A DNA stretch of 43,696 bases from Falsiroseomonas algicola. Its GTDB lineage: Bacteria; Pseudomonadota; Alphaproteobacteria; Acetobacterales; Acetobacteraceae. The position numbers were made by a program, and so were the translations under genes. The stretch is from the NCBI RefSeq assembly GCF_011040385.1, contig NZ_JAAIKB010000026.1, positions 1 through 43,696 on the forward strand. The letters are read 5' to 3'. This document shows, piece after piece, positions 32,798 through 41,772 of the stretch (position 1 is its first letter; the number at the start of each line of letters is the position of its first letter). Below the pieces are notes generated by a model. It was not told where the DNA came from, did no database searches, and saw nothing but the letters and a program-made list of their open reading frames with translations.

Positions 32798-35605
32798 ATG
32801 GTGCTGATGGCCGACCTCGTGACCACCGCCCCGATCTGGACCTTCGGGACTTTCCGTCTCGACATGCAGCAGCAGGCCCTCTTCGATGGCCAACGCCGCG
32901 TGCGCCTCGGCGGCCGGGCCTTCGACATCCTGCGCGCACTGGTCGAGCAATCGGGAGAACTGATGACGCGCGATGCGCTGGAGGCGCGCGTCTGGCCCGG
33001 CGTTTTCGTTGATGACAGCACGCTGCGCGTTCACGTCGCCGCGCTGCGCAAGGTGCTCGGTGCGGATGATGCCGAGCGCCGCTACATCGTGAATGTCCCT
33101 GGCCGCGGGTATGTCTTCGCCGCGCCGGTGCAGCGGATCGATGGCCCGGGCGCGGCGCTGCCGGCACCCCGCCCGGCCGAATCCCGCCTTCCGCCAACGC
33201 TGGTTCGGATGCTGGGGCGGGAGGACACGCTCCGCGACCTGGCCGCGCAGATGGCGCAACGCCGCTTCATGACGATTGTCGGCCCGGGGGGCATGGGGAA
33301 GACCACGCTGGCCGTCGCGGTGGCGGAGGCGTTGTCGGAACGCCATGGGCAGGATGCCCGCTTCGTCGATCTCGCCCCGCTGTCCGATCCCGCGCATCTC
33401 GCGACGGCCATTGCCGGCACGCTCGACGTGCCGCTGCCGAGCGGGGAGGCGCGCGACCTGGTGGCTGCCCTGCGTGGCCGGTCGCTGCTGCTGGTGATCG
33501 ATAACTGCGAGCATCTGGTGGATGCCGCGGCCACGCTGGCGGAAACGCTGCTGGCTGGCCTGCCAGGCCTGCGGCTGCTTGCCACCAGCCGCGAACCGCT
33601 GCGCGCCAGCGGCGAATGGGTGCATCGGCTGTCGCCGCTGGCGCTGCCGCTTGCGGGGCCTCTAACGATGGCGGAAGCCATGCGCCATGCAGCCGTCCAG
33701 CTCTTCCACGAAAGGGCGGCGGCCTGCATGGATGGCTTCGCGCCGGGTGACGCGGAAGCGCCGCTCATCGCCGCCATCTGCCGCAGGCTGGAGGGCATTC
33801 CGCTGGCGATCGAACTGGCCGCGCCGCGGGTCGAATTCCTCGGCCTCGCCGGCCTGGCTGAAGGCCTCGACGACAGCCTGTCCTCACTCGCGGCGGGCCG
33901 GCGCACCGCGCTGCCCCGCCACCGCACGCTCCGCGGCACGCTGGACTGGAGCCATGCGCTGCTGGAGCCCGCGGAACAGGCGCTGCTGCGGCGCCTCGCC
34001 GTCTTCCGGGGCAGCTTCACCCTGGCGGCCGCGCATGACGTGGCCGGCGGCCCGCAGGCCAACCGGGGCGACACGATGGAAGGGCTGGCGAGCCTCGCCG
34101 CCAAGTCCCTGTTGTCCGTCGACATCAGCGGCGAGGTGCCGCGCTACCGGCTGCTCGCGATGACGCGTGCCTATGCCGCGGAGAAGCTGGCCGCCACGGC
34201 GGAGGAGCCCGAGGTGGCGGCGCGCCATGCCCGGCTCTGCCTCGCCACGCTGGTCGGGGCCGAGCGGGACTGGGAGGTGCTGGAGCGGTCGGCCTGGCTG
34301 GATCGGCACGCCGCCTGGATCGACGACGTCAGAGCCGCGCTCGACCGCTGCTTCGCCCCGAACGGCGCGCTGGAGACGGGTATTGCGCTGGCCGCCGCCT
34401 CGGCGCCGCTCTGGTTCGCCCTGTCGCTGGGCCAGGAGTTTCGGGCCCGCGCCGAGGAGGCGCTGGCCAGACTGCCGCACACCGCGCTGCGCGGCAGCGA
34501 GGTGGAACTCACCCTCTGCCTGTCAGCCGGCGCCGCCATCTTCAACACGCGAGGCCCCACGCCGGAGATGGCGACGCTGTCCGCCCGTGCGCTGGCGCTG
34601 GCCGAATCGCTCGGCTCCACCCTGCATCAGCTCCGTGCCCTCTGGGCCCTGGCACGGGAGCGGTATGTCCAAGGCGACTACCACGGTGCCCTCGGCTTCT
34701 GCGAACGCTTCGCGGCCGTCACCGACGCCTGCGGCGACATCCCGGAAACGCTGGTCAGGGACCGCATGATGGGCCTCGGCCTGCACCTGGTGGGCCGACA
34801 GGCGGAGGCGCGGCGCTACGCGGCGCGCACCCTGGGCCATCCGGCGGAGGCTTTCCGCAACACCCACAAGAGCTTCCACGAATACGATAACCGCGTCGCC
34901 GCGCGCTCCCATCTATCCCGCATCCTGTGGATCCAGGGCGAGCCTGACGCGGCGGCGGCGATGGCGGCGGAGGGGGTCGAGCAGGCGCAATCCCTCGGCT
35001 ACCCGCCACCGCTCTGCTACCTTCTGTCGTTTGCCGCCTGCCCGATCGCCTTCTGGAACGGCGACTTCAGCGCAGCGGCAGACTATGTGTCGCTGCTGCT
35101 CGACCAATCCGCCAATCTCAGCTTCGGCTACTGGGAAGGCTGGCGTCGCCTCCACGGCCAGGTGCTGGACTTCGCACGCGCCGATGCGGACACGCGGCCG
35201 AGGATCGCCATGCAGTTGCGGAGCCTGCCGTTGGGCGCACTCCAGGCGGACCTCCTCGGCACCTTTGATCCGCTTCTTGCCTCGCCACTGGCCCTTCGGC
35301 GCGCGGCAGAGCATGGGGATACCTGGTGCGGCCCGGAGATCCTGCGCGGCGAGGCGCTGGCGCTGCTGCAGCGGGGCGACGGTGCGGCGGCGGCGGAGAC
35401 GCTGCACCGGGCCCTGGAACTGACGCGACGGCAGTGCGCGCTGGGCTGGGAGCTGCGCGTCGCCACCAGCCTCGCGGAGCATGACCTGCCGGGCGAACGG
35501 CGCCGCGCGGCACTGGACCGGCTAGAGGCGGTGCGCGCCCGCTTTAAGCAGGGCGTCGCCACCGCCGATCTCCGCCACGCCGACGCCCTGCTCGCCGCGC
35601 CGTGA
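32798..35605 (+). CDS. OmpR-type winged-helix / STAND-type ATPase transcriptional regulator
   Basis: The 935-residue protein starts with a Trans_reg_C winged helix (FRLDMQQQALFDGQ to YIVNVPGRGYVFAAP, about 18-110) without a receiver domain. A P-loop NTPase follows: VGPGGMGKTTLA at 161-172, LLLVIDNCEHL as Walker B, LLATSREPLR, then RLEGIPLAIELAA, the GxP motif of AP-ATPase/STAND proteins. The C-terminal 450 residues are helical repeats, TPR-like (for example ALARLPHTALRGSEVELTLCL). The architecture is that of CadC/AfsR/MalT-like sensors, where ligand binding to the repeats triggers ATP-dependent oligomerisation. It is divergent from the Bug gene. Starts at 32798 and 32807 are both possible. 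The last 84 bases overlap the convergent membrane gene. Confidence 0.9.
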   Translation: MVLMADLVTTAPIWTFGTFRLDMQQQALFDGQRRVRLGGRAFDILRALVEQSGELMTRDALEARVWPGVFVDDSTLRVHVAALRKVLGADDAERRYIVNVPGRGYVFAAPVQRIDGPGAALPAPRPAESRLPPTLVRMLGREDTLRDLAAQMAQRRFMTIVGPGGMGKTTLAVAVAEALSERHGQDARFVDLAPLSDPAHLATAIAGTLDVPLPSGEARDLVAALRGRSLLLVIDNCEHLVDAAATLAETLLAGLPGLRLLATSREPLRASGEWVHRLSPLALPLAGPLTMAEAMRHAAVQLFHERAAACMDGFAPGDAEAPLIAAICRRLEGIPLAIELAAPRVEFLGLAGLAEGLDDSLSSLAAGRRTALPRHRTLRGTLDWSHALLEPAEQALLRRLAVFRGSFTLAAAHDVAGGPQANRGDTMEGLASLAAKSLLSVDISGEVPRYRLLAMTRAYAAEKLAATAEEPEVAARHARLCLATLVGAERDWEVLERSAWLDRHAAWIDDVRAALDRCFAPNGALETGIALAAASAPLWFALSLGQEFRARAEEALARLPHTALRGSEVELTLCLSAGAAIFNTRGPTPEMATLSARALALAESLGSTLHQLRALWALARERYVQGDYHGALGFCERFAAVTDACGDIPETLVRDRMMGLGLHLVGRQAEARRYAARTLGHPAEAFRNTHKSFHEYDNRVAARSHLSRILWIQGEPDAAAAMAAEGVEQAQSLGYPPPLCYLLSFAACPIAFWNGDFSAAADYVSLLLDQSANLSFGYWEGWRRLHGQVLDFARADADTRPRIAMQLRSLPLGALQADLLGTFDPLLASPLALRRAAEHGDTWCGPEILRGEALALLQRGDGAAAAETLHRALELTRRQCALGWELRVATSLAEHDLPGERRRAALDRLEAVRARFKQGVATADLRHADALLAAP

Positions 35606-36076
35606 CACGAAGCCGCGCCAGGTGACACGGCCCAGGATCAGGAAGCCGGCCAGCAGCGCAACCTGCGTGCCCACGAAGGCGGGCTCCGTCTGCGTCGGAG
35701 CCAGCAGGGAGAGGCTCGGGAATTTCTGGAACATCTGCACCACGGCCACGAAAAGGTTGAAGTACAGCGCGGCCGCGGCGCCGACGATGAAGACGCCGCG
35801 CCAGGCGCCGCGCAGACCTGATGCGTAAAGCGCCCAGGCGCTGGCCAGCAGCGCCAGCATGGTCAGCACGCCCACCACCTGCGCCGGCGTGATGCCGGAG
35901 GGGAACATGAAGCCGCTCAAAGCGGACAGCGTGGTGGTCAGCAGGAAGGCCGCAGTCCAGCGCGGCAGCCAGTGACCGCTGAGAAGCGCGCCCTGCACCA
36001 CCAGCCCCGTGCCGATGCCGGCCAGGCTTACCCCGATGTGCAGCGCCGTGAAGACCTCGAAGGATACGCCAGGCAT
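35522..36076 (-). CDS. Four-helix integral membrane protein, unknown function
   Basis: The 184-residue product begins MPGVSFEVFTALHIGVSLAG and has four hydrophobic segments (about 8-28, 36-58, 65-86, 92-112) plus a shorter one near 130-150. GGGAG lies 7 bases before ATG 36076. No catalytic motif is seen. Its 3' end runs 84 bases into the convergent STAND regulator gene, so either the overlap is real or the C-terminus has been extended by loss of an earlier stop. Longer starts (to 36235) are Arg/Ala-rich and unlikely. Confidence 0.72.
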   Translation of the reverse strand: MPGVSFEVFTALHIGVSLAGIGTGLVVQGALLSGHWLPRWTAAFLLTTTLSALSGFMFPSGITPAQVVGVLTMLALLASAWALYASGLRGAWRGVFIVGAAAALYFNLFVAVVQMFQKFPSLSLLAPTQTEPAFVGTQVALLAGFLILGRVTWRGFVSRRGEQGVGVAEIGGGDALLKAGAHRL

Positions 36077-36361
36077 GATCGCACTCCCTTGTTGCGCTGC
36101 CCCCGTATGGGCAGCCATGGCGCCATCATGGCTTTGCGTGGCGCGACCCCGCTTGGCGTGGCGTAGCGGCCTTGGCGAAATGCGCCGTGCCGCGCGAGGG
36201 GCGGGGACGGCGGCACGGTCCAAACCGCGAGCCATTCATGCAATCGTCAACAGGGTGGCGCTGCGATGGTTTGCCCCGTCGCGACACGGCCGGAAGGCCA
36301 TGGCGGGACGCCCAGAAACCCGGGTGAGCCGCACGGCGCCCGACATCGCGGAGACCAAGCC

Positions 36362-36901
36362 ATGACCAGCCGACCGATCCTCCCGCGCATCGCTGCCGCC
36401 ACGCTCGGCCTCGCCGGCCTCGTGCTGACCGCGGGCGGCGCCGCGGCGCAGAACACCAACTGCATCGACACGCTCGCCGCCATGCCCGGCGCCTCGCGTT
36501 TCGTCGATGTCGCCGTGCGGACCCATGTGGCGCAGGACCTGCGCGAGGTCGGCCCCTTCACCATCTTTGTGCCGACGGACGACGCCGTCGCGAAGGTGGC
36601 GCCGGGGCTTGCCAATGTCGTCTTCCCCGGCCAGACGAGCGGCGAACGGACGGCCGATCCGGTCGTCGGCCCGGCGGTCATCAACGCGCATATCCTGCCG
36701 GGTCGCTACACCTCCTCCTCGCTGCGGCCGGGGGAGAGTGTCACGATGCGCACGCGGGCCGGCACGCAGCTGACCATCGCCAATGAGGGCGGTGCCTATG
36801 TGCTCACAGCCCCGAACGGCCAGCGGGCGGTGGTGACGCTCGGCGACCGCCTGTGCTCCAACGGCGTCGTGCATGTGATCGACACAGCGCTCGTGCGCTG
36901 A
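36362..36901 (+). CDS. Secreted fasciclin (FAS1) domain protein
   Basis: The 179-residue protein has a signal peptide (MTSRPILPRIAAATLGLAGL, cleavage near GGAAAQN at about 29) and one FAS1 domain: NCIDTLAAMPGASRFVD, VGPFTIFVPTDDAVAKV (the H1 motif), INAHILPGRYTS (YH-like motif) and NGVVHVIDTALV (H2 motif). FAS1 domains mediate adhesion or extracellular matrix interaction. Two cysteines could form a disulfide. A strong hairpin follows the stop, so it is probably monocistronic. Nothing else is recognised in 36077-36361. Confidence 0.92.
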   Translation: MTSRPILPRIAAATLGLAGLVLTAGGAAAQNTNCIDTLAAMPGASRFVDVAVRTHVAQDLREVGPFTIFVPTDDAVAKVAPGLANVVFPGQTSGERTADPVVGPAVINAHILPGRYTSSSLRPGESVTMRTRAGTQLTIANEGGAYVLTAPNGQRAVVTLGDRLCSNGVVHVIDTALVR

Positions 36902-36911
36902 TCCGGAAGCC

Positions 36912-36937
36912 GCCGCGCCGTCGAACAGCGGCGCGGC
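36912..36937 (+). terminator. GC-rich hairpin after the fasciclin gene
   Basis: GCCGCGCCG (36912-36920), an 8-base loop and CGGCGCGGC (36929-36937) make a perfect 9-bp stem 11 bases after the stop codon. No clear T-run follows. Confidence 0.55.
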
Positions 36938-37000
36938 GTCGTCTCGACCCGAGCCAGGGCCCGGCGCCCATCGCCGCTTACCCAGCGGGACCAGGCCCCA

Positions 37001-37660
37001 ATGAGCATGGCCGCCACCCCCAAGATCCTGACACCGCTGACGCTGGGCGCCATGCATCTCTCGCACCGCGCGGTGCTGCTGGCCCACACGGTGCCGGCCG
37101 CGCTGGATCGGCACGCCAGCCTGCGCGCCGGCGGCGTCATCATCGCAGCCGGCCAGGATTGGGCCGGCGCCGCCGCCGCGGTGCACGCAACAGGCAGCCA
37201 CATCGTCGCCGCCCTTCCTGCCGAAGGGGCGGCGCGCCTGGCAGCCGCTGCCATGGATGGCGGCTGCGACGGGCTTGAACTGGACTCCGCGGGCCTGACG
37301 CCGGCGCGACTGCTGCCCATCCTCGATGACGCCATTCGCCGCTGGGGTCCCGCCCGGCTGGCCGTGCGGTTGCCCGGCAGCGGTCAGCGCGCGGCTTTCG
37401 ATGCCACGGCTGGCCTGCTCGCGATCCTGAACGAGCTGGAACTGGGCTTCGTGCATCTGCCGGATCCGCCGGCCCATGGCGAGGCGCGCCAGCGGCTGCG
37501 GTCGGTGTTCCGCTGGCCCATCATCGCATCCGGCGCATTGGCGGCCGCGGAGGCCGCGGGCCTGGTGGAGAGCCGTTGGGCCGACGCGATCGGTTTCGAC
37601 GCCGATGGCGAGTTGCCGGAGGCACTGTCCAGCAGCAAGCCCGCGGGCCGGAGGCGCTGA
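37001..37660 (+). CDS. Shortened Old-Yellow-Enzyme-like TIM-barrel protein
   Basis: The 219-residue protein reads like a condensed NADH:flavin oxidoreductase. ILTPLTLGAMHLSHRAVLLAHT matches the OYE N-terminus, GGVIIAAGQ the next strand, GCDGLELDSAGL the VELHGAHGYL strand, and DAIRRWGPARLAVRLPG, ELELGFVHL and FRWPIIASGAL later strands. Normal OYEs have about 360 residues. Here the loop with the substrate-binding His pair and the R-x-D-E-Y-G-G segment are missing, and the C-terminal FMN phosphate region is changed. The frame is open throughout, so it may be a diverged, non-catalytic or flavin-free derivative. Confidence 0.65.
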   Translation: MSMAATPKILTPLTLGAMHLSHRAVLLAHTVPAALDRHASLRAGGVIIAAGQDWAGAAAAVHATGSHIVAALPAEGAARLAAAAMDGGCDGLELDSAGLTPARLLPILDDAIRRWGPARLAVRLPGSGQRAAFDATAGLLAILNELELGFVHLPDPPAHGEARQRLRSVFRWPIIASGALAAAEAAGLVESRWADAIGFDADGELPEALSSSKPAGRRR

Positions 37661-37684
37661 CGAACGCGCCCCCGGCACCATCCT

Positions 37685-38488
37685 TCAGGCCGGAAGGCGA
37701 TAGCGCGCCGCAGGGTGGCGCCGCGAGAGGTCGGGCGCCATCGCCTGACGTGCAGCAACCAGCGCCGCCCAGAGACCGGCATCGGGCAGTGACGGGATGG
37801 TCACCAGCTCGCCCTGGTCCAGCCCGACCAGGGCGGCTGACACCATCTCCTCCGCCTCCATCACCATCTCCGGGTCGAGGCGGTTCGCATCATGGCCCGC
37901 CCTTTCGAAGATCTCGGTGCGCGTCAGGCCCGGCATCACCGCCTGCAGGCGCAGGCCGCGGCCCGCCGTCTCGCCGGCCAGGGACTCGGTCAGCGCCAAC
38001 ACGAAGGCCTTGCTGGCTACATAGGTGGGCGGGAAGACGCCCGGGTTGAGCGCGACCACGGAAGCGATATTGACGAGCGTGCCGCCGCCGCGCCCGATGA
38101 AGGCCTGCGCGGCCGCCAGCGCTAGGCGGTGAAGGGCGGCGACGTTCAGGGCCAGCATGCGATCGAGTTGCCGAAGGTCCGACGCCAGTGCCGGCCCGGT
38201 CGGCCCCAGCCCCGCATTGTTCACCAGCATACGGATGGCGGAATCCGACTGCACGCGATGTTCCACCGCCGCCAAGCCTTCTGCTTCCGTCAGGTCAGCC
38301 ACCAAAACGTCCACCATCACACCGGCCTCGGCGCGCAGGCGATCGGCCAGCGCGCGCAGCCGTCCCGCATCGCGTGCCACCAGGAGCAGGTCATGGCCAC
38401 GGCGAGCGAGCAGGGCCGCGTAGGTTGCGCCGATGCCAGAGGAGGCGCCGGTGATGAGGGCAGTGCCCCGTTTCTCCTGATGATCCAT
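37685..38488 (-). CDS. Short-chain dehydrogenase/reductase (SDR) family protein
   Basis: The 267-residue classical SDR has nucleotide-binding [14 protein letters not shown] (12-25), [10 protein letters not shown] (90-99), and catalytic Ser143, Tyr156 and Lys160 (in YVASK). Cofactor preference is probably NADPH, as an Arg follows the second strand ([10 protein letters not shown]). Substrate unknown. It is divergent from the alpha/beta hydrolase with a 252-base gap. ATG 38488 is chosen because homology begins there; the frame upstream to 38581 is not conserved-looking. Confidence 0.92.
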   Translation of the reverse strand: MDHQEKRGTALITGASSGIGATYAALLARRGHDLLLVARDAGRLRALADRLRAEAGVMVDVLVADLTEAEGLAAVEHRVQSDSAIRMLVNNAGLGPTGPALASDLRQLDRMLALNVAALHRLALAAAQAFIGRGGGTLVNIASVVALNPGVFPPTYVASKAFVLALTESLAGETAGRGLRLQAVMPGLTRTEIFERAGHDANRLDPEMVMEAEEMVSAALVGLDQGELVTIPSLPDAGLWAALVAARQAMAPDLSRRHPAARYRLPA

Positions 38489-38740
38489 GCTGTCAGCTCC
38501 CATTCCAAAGGATCGCGGCGCCATCACATGGCACCGCGCGAAGCATGGCGAGGTACGGTAGCCGCGGCTTGCATGAGGCATCCTGATTTGCCGTTAGCCG
38601 CCGCCTGGCATGCGACAACACGGCGGCAACTTCCGACATGTTCGGGAGGTCCTGAGCAAGCGCTCCCCTATGCCCCTGCAACATGCTGTCGCCACGCGCC
38701 GGGACGTTCCGGCCGGGATGGGAATGAGGAGCACCTGCCG

Positions 38741-39571
38741 ATGCCTACGATCACGACGCGCGATGGCACCGAGATCTTCTACAAGGACTGGGGCCCGAAG
38801 GACGCGCAGCCCCTGGTCTTCCATCACGGCTGGCCGCTGAGCGCGGACGACTGGGACGCGCAGATGACCTACTTCCTGGCCAAGGGGTTTCGCGTGATCG
38901 CCCATGACCGCCGCGGCCATGGACGGTCCAGCCAGGCCTGGCTCGGCAACGAGATGGACACCTACGCCACCGATGTGGCGACCCTGGCGGCAACACTCGA
39001 CCTCCAAGGTGCCGTGCATATCGGCCATTCGACCGGCGGCGGCGAGGTGACGCGCTACGTCGCCCGCCATGGCGGGAGGCGCGTCGCGAAGGCCGTGCTG
39101 ATCGGGGCGGTTCCGCCCATCATGGTCCGCTCCGCCGCCAATCCGGGTGGCTTACCCATCGAGGTGTTCGACGGGTTCCGCGCAGCGCTCCTTGCAAATC
39201 GCGCGCAGTTCTATCGCGACGTGCCCGCCGGCCCGTTCTACGGCTTCAATCGGCCCGGTGCCGCAGCCAGCCAGGGGGTAATCGACAATTGGTGGCGCCA
39301 GGGAATGATGGGCGGCATCAAGCCCCAGTATGACTGCATTCAAGCCTTCTCCGAGACAGACTTCACTGAGGACCTGAAGGCGATCGCCGTGCCGGTGCTG
39401 CTGCTGCACGGCGACGACGACCAGATCGTTCCCTATGCGGACTCGGCGCCGCTCGCAGCCAGGCTGATCCGCGACGGCACCCTGAAGACGTATCAGGGTC
39501 TCGGCCATGGGGTGTGCACCATGAACGCGGATCTGGTGAACGCGGATCTGCTGGCCTTCATCCAGCGCTGA
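38741..39571 (+). CDS. Alpha/beta hydrolase, non-haem chloroperoxidase-like
   Basis: The 276-residue soluble enzyme has oxyanion-hole [12 protein letters not shown], nucleophile Ser97 in GHSTGGGE, acid Asp in HGDDDQIVP (225-227) and His256 in [10 protein letters not shown]. The sequence pattern is that of cofactor-free haloperoxidase/perhydrolase and esterase relatives. ATG 38741 follows GAGGAGCACC. The physiological role is probably ester hydrolysis or peracid formation. A strong hairpin after the stop suggests a single-gene transcript. Confidence 0.93.
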   Translation: MPTITTRDGTEIFYKDWGPKDAQPLVFHHGWPLSADDWDAQMTYFLAKGFRVIAHDRRGHGRSSQAWLGNEMDTYATDVATLAATLDLQGAVHIGHSTGGGEVTRYVARHGGRRVAKAVLIGAVPPIMVRSAANPGGLPIEVFDGFRAALLANRAQFYRDVPAGPFYGFNRPGAAASQGVIDNWWRQGMMGGIKPQYDCIQAFSETDFTEDLKAIAVPVLLLHGDDDQIVPYADSAPLAARLIRDGTLKTYQGLGHGVCTMNADLVNADLLAFIQR

Positions 39572-39587
39572 GCCTTCGGTCGGCGCC

Positions 39588-39615
39588 GAGAGGCGGTTGT
39601 CGCAATCCGCCTCTC
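39588..39615 (+). terminator. Hairpin after the hydrolase gene
   Basis: GAGAGGCGG (39588-39596), a 10-base loop and CCGCCTCTC (39607-39615) form a perfect 9-bp stem 16 bases after the stop codon; no T-run follows. Confidence 0.6.
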
Positions 39616-39684
39616 ACCAACGCCGCCTGCAGGCGATGCCGCGGCGGTCTACGCAATGAGCCCAGAGAACTTCATTCCCCGGTT

Positions 39685-40011
39685 TCCACCGCTGCTCCAG
39701 TCGGACTTCCCGCAAACCCTCTCCACCACTGTGCAGACCGCGTAGAAACGCCCGTCTCGCCACGGTTTTGGCGCTAGGGTTGATGGATCGAGGCCGGAAC
39801 GAACGGCCCTAACAGCTCTCTGGACGCCGGGGACTCTCTGGACCTTGAGGGTAGCCCGATCTACCCCACAAGCCTTACAACGTTGATCTGCCTTAGCTTT
39901 GCTGCGTCGACCCACGCCGGGATTCTGCGGTTTCCACCGCTACCCGGTCGCTACTTCGCATTTACCGCACGCCGGACGCCGGCGGCGCCGTCCCGAAAGG
40001 ACACCAGCAGC
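39685..40011 (+). repeat. Dispersed repeat copy C (leader of the second 58-codon gene)
   Basis: It matches copy A (4752-5079) over its whole length and copy B over the core (39697-39895). Hairpins: GGCCG/CGGCC (39792-39796 with 39804-39808), CCGGGG/CTCTGG (39827-39832 with 39836-39841) and GGGTA/TACCC (39849-39853 with 39862-39866). In the second stem both changes relative to A and B give G-U pairs in plus-strand RNA, so pairing is kept in that strand but not in the complement. Confidence 0.75.
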
Positions 40012-40188
40012 ATGGCCAAGCTCCCTCCCCTCCCCGCCGCCGGCCGTGCGCCCCAGGGCGGCAACAACGCCGCCCCCGGCAAGGCCAACCCCAAGGACGC
40101 CCGCGCGGGCTCCAGGAACAGCGGTGACCTGAAGCACGGCGGCGTCAACAAGGCGACCCAGGCCAGCCGCAAGCACGGCGATCGGTGA
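40012..40188 (+). CDS. Conserved 58-residue small basic protein (paralogue of 5080-5256)
   Basis: It has the same start context (GAAAGGACACCAGCAGC before ATG) and length as the copy at 5080. It begins MAKLPPLPAAGRAPQGG and ends TQASRKHGDR. Residue changes relative to the other copy are Ala22Pro, Thr25Ala, Lys35Arg, Gln42His and Met49Thr; most other differences are third-base. Net charge is strongly positive, so RNA or DNA contact is conceivable. Function unknown. It is not part of an evident operon. Confidence 0.75.
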   Translation: MAKLPPLPAAGRAPQGGNNAAPGKANPKDARAGSRNSGDLKHGGVNKATQASRKHGDR

Positions 40189-40434
40189 CGGCCGACCAGA
40201 GCCCTGCCCGGCTTAGACAGCTCGCTGTTCGGCGCGGTCTCGCCATGGCCGCCAGCCGCGACGCCATGGCAACACCGCTAGTCAAGACGGACGGTGCGAT
40301 TTGGCCATGAAGGGGAAGACCAGCGGGGCGCACTGTCGCCGAAGGCATGGACCGCCTTCCTGTCACGGACCCACGACTTCTTCGGCCGCCATTCGCAGGA
40401 CAACGGCATGCTGGCTGACGTGCTCCCCGCTTTC
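40189..40434 (+). other. Gap before the IS3 fragment; possible protein-gene debris
   Basis: No complete gene is seen. A plus-strand frame around 40294-40450 reads SPKAWTAFLSRTHDFFGRH and looks protein-like, but it has no start or recognised family and is cut by the IS3 end near 40435. It is probably the remnant of a gene interrupted by the insertion. Confidence 0.35.
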
Positions 40435-40860
40435 CTACCGCGGATAACTTGGACCCGTTCTTCGTTTGCCCCTGGTCGGGGCTGTGGTGGATCGGGCCGA
40501 GGGCGCGGAGCCCTCGAGTAGCGCAGCGCCCTCGGCCCGATCCTTCGCGCGGGCGCTGTGTCTCGCAAACTCCTCCGGCGTCAGGCCGCCGAGGCTGCCG
40601 TGGGGCCGGACCCGATTGTAGTCCTCGCGCCAGGCCTCGATCAGCCGACGCGCCTCGCTCAGCGAGCCAAACACGTGCTCGTTCAGGCATTCGTCCCGCA
40701 GGCGGCCGTTGAAGCTCTCCACGAACGCATTCTGCTGCGGCTTGCCCGGCGCGATGTAGTGCCATTCGACGCCGCGCTCCTCCGCCCACCGCAGCACCGC
40801 CACCGAGGTCAGCTCCGTGCCGTTGTCGCTGACGATCATCGCAGGCAAGCGCCGCTCGGC
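40435..40860 (-). pseudogene. IS3-family transposase (OrfB), C-terminal part, interrupted by IS66
   Basis: Reading from 40860 down: [19 protein letters not shown] (second catalytic Asp), [28 protein letters not shown] (catalytic Glu) and [23 protein letters not shown]. This is the integrase core of an IS3 OrfB. The upstream part, with VVDTSISGARVVRELERL, lies at 43629-43696 and beyond. An IS66 element separates the two. Apart from the insertion the reading frame is intact. Confidence 0.9.
40853..40860. repeat. Left 8-bp target-site duplication of IS66 (CGCTCGGC)
   Basis: CGCTCGGC directly precedes the element's first base at 40861 and recurs directly after its last base (43621-43628). Joining the flanks with one copy restores the IS3 frame ([12 protein letters not shown]). 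Confidence 0.92.
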
Positions 40861-40963
40861 GTATTCCTCCGGTGAGGGCCGCCTTCCGGCGCGGGGGTGA
40901 ACCTGCCTTCTGATCTTATCGACGCTCGTAAGAGTGTTGCTAAGGACGGAGCGGGTTGGCGGC

Positions 40964-41365
40964 ATGGAAATCATCAGCGGCGTCGAGCGTCGGCGCCGAT
41001 GGCGTGTTGAGGATAAGCTGCGGATCGTCGCTGAGGCTGAACGGCCGGGGGCGTGCTTCGCGGAGGTGGCGCGGCGGCACGAGGTGAGCCGGAGCGTGCT
41101 GTGGTCCTGGCGCAAGGAGGTTCGCTCAGGCGTCCTGGTGGCGGAGGAGACGCCGTCCTTCATGCCGGTGCAGATCGCGCCGGAGCGGACATCGATGGCA
41201 GCGCCGCCATCGGCCGGGATCACTGCACCGCGGCCTGCGGCCGATGCGTCGGTCGAACGCGACGACCGCATCGAGATCGTGCTGGCCGACGGCACGGCGG
41301 TGCGGGTCCCCGAGACGGTCGGCACCGCAGCCCTTCGTCGTGTGCTGTCGGCGCTGCGCGGATGA
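40964..41365 (+). CDS. tnpA: IS66 TnpA-like accessory protein (helix-turn-helix)
   Basis: The 133-residue protein starts [18 protein letters not shown], with an N-terminal helix-turn-helix of the IS3 Orf8 type ([21 protein letters not shown]). The C-terminal part ends [18 protein letters not shown], as usual for IS66 TnpA. It probably binds the element ends. Its stop overlaps the tnpB start (ATGA). Confidence 0.9.
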   Translation: MEIISGVERRRRWRVEDKLRIVAEAERPGACFAEVARRHEVSRSVLWSWRKEVRSGVLVAEETPSFMPVQIAPERTSMAAPPSAGITAPRPAADASVERDDRIEIVLADGTAVRVPETVGTAALRRVLSALRG

Positions 41366-41709
41366 TCCCGGTCCCCTCCGGCGTCCGCGTCTGGCTGGCG
41401 ATGGGTCACACGGACATGCGCCGCGGCATGCAGTCCCTTGCGCTGCAGGTGCAGCAGACGCTCGGGCGCGATCCCCATGCCGGCGATCTCTTTGTTTTCC
41501 GAGGCCGCAAGGCTGACCTGGTCAAAATCATCTGGCACGACGGGGTCGGCATGTCGCTCTACATGAAAAGGCTGGAGCGCGGTCGCTTCATATGGCCCTC
41601 GCCGACGGAGGGCTGCGTGGCGATCTCCGGCCCACAGCTGGCCTACATGCTCGACGGGATCGACTGGCGGAACCCGCAGCGAACTTGGCGGCCCGAGGTC
41701 GCTGGATAG
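41362..41709 (+). CDS. tnpB: IS66 TnpB accessory protein (IS66 Orf2)
   Basis: The 115-residue protein has the IS66 Orf2 signature: [40 protein letters not shown] and [16 protein letters not shown]. Full length. Required with TnpA and TnpC for IS66 transposition; biochemical role unknown. It overlaps tnpA by 4 bases and is followed 63 bases later by tnpC. Confidence 0.95.
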   Translation: MIPVPSGVRVWLAMGHTDMRRGMQSLALQVQQTLGRDPHAGDLFVFRGRKADLVKIIWHDGVGMSLYMKRLERGRFIWPSPTEGCVAISGPQLAYMLDGIDWRNPQRTWRPEVAG

Positions 41710-41772
41710 ACTGTCGTCGCAGCGAATTTCGGCTTCCTGCCGCGGGTCGGGTGTGATTCGATCCTCGACGTG

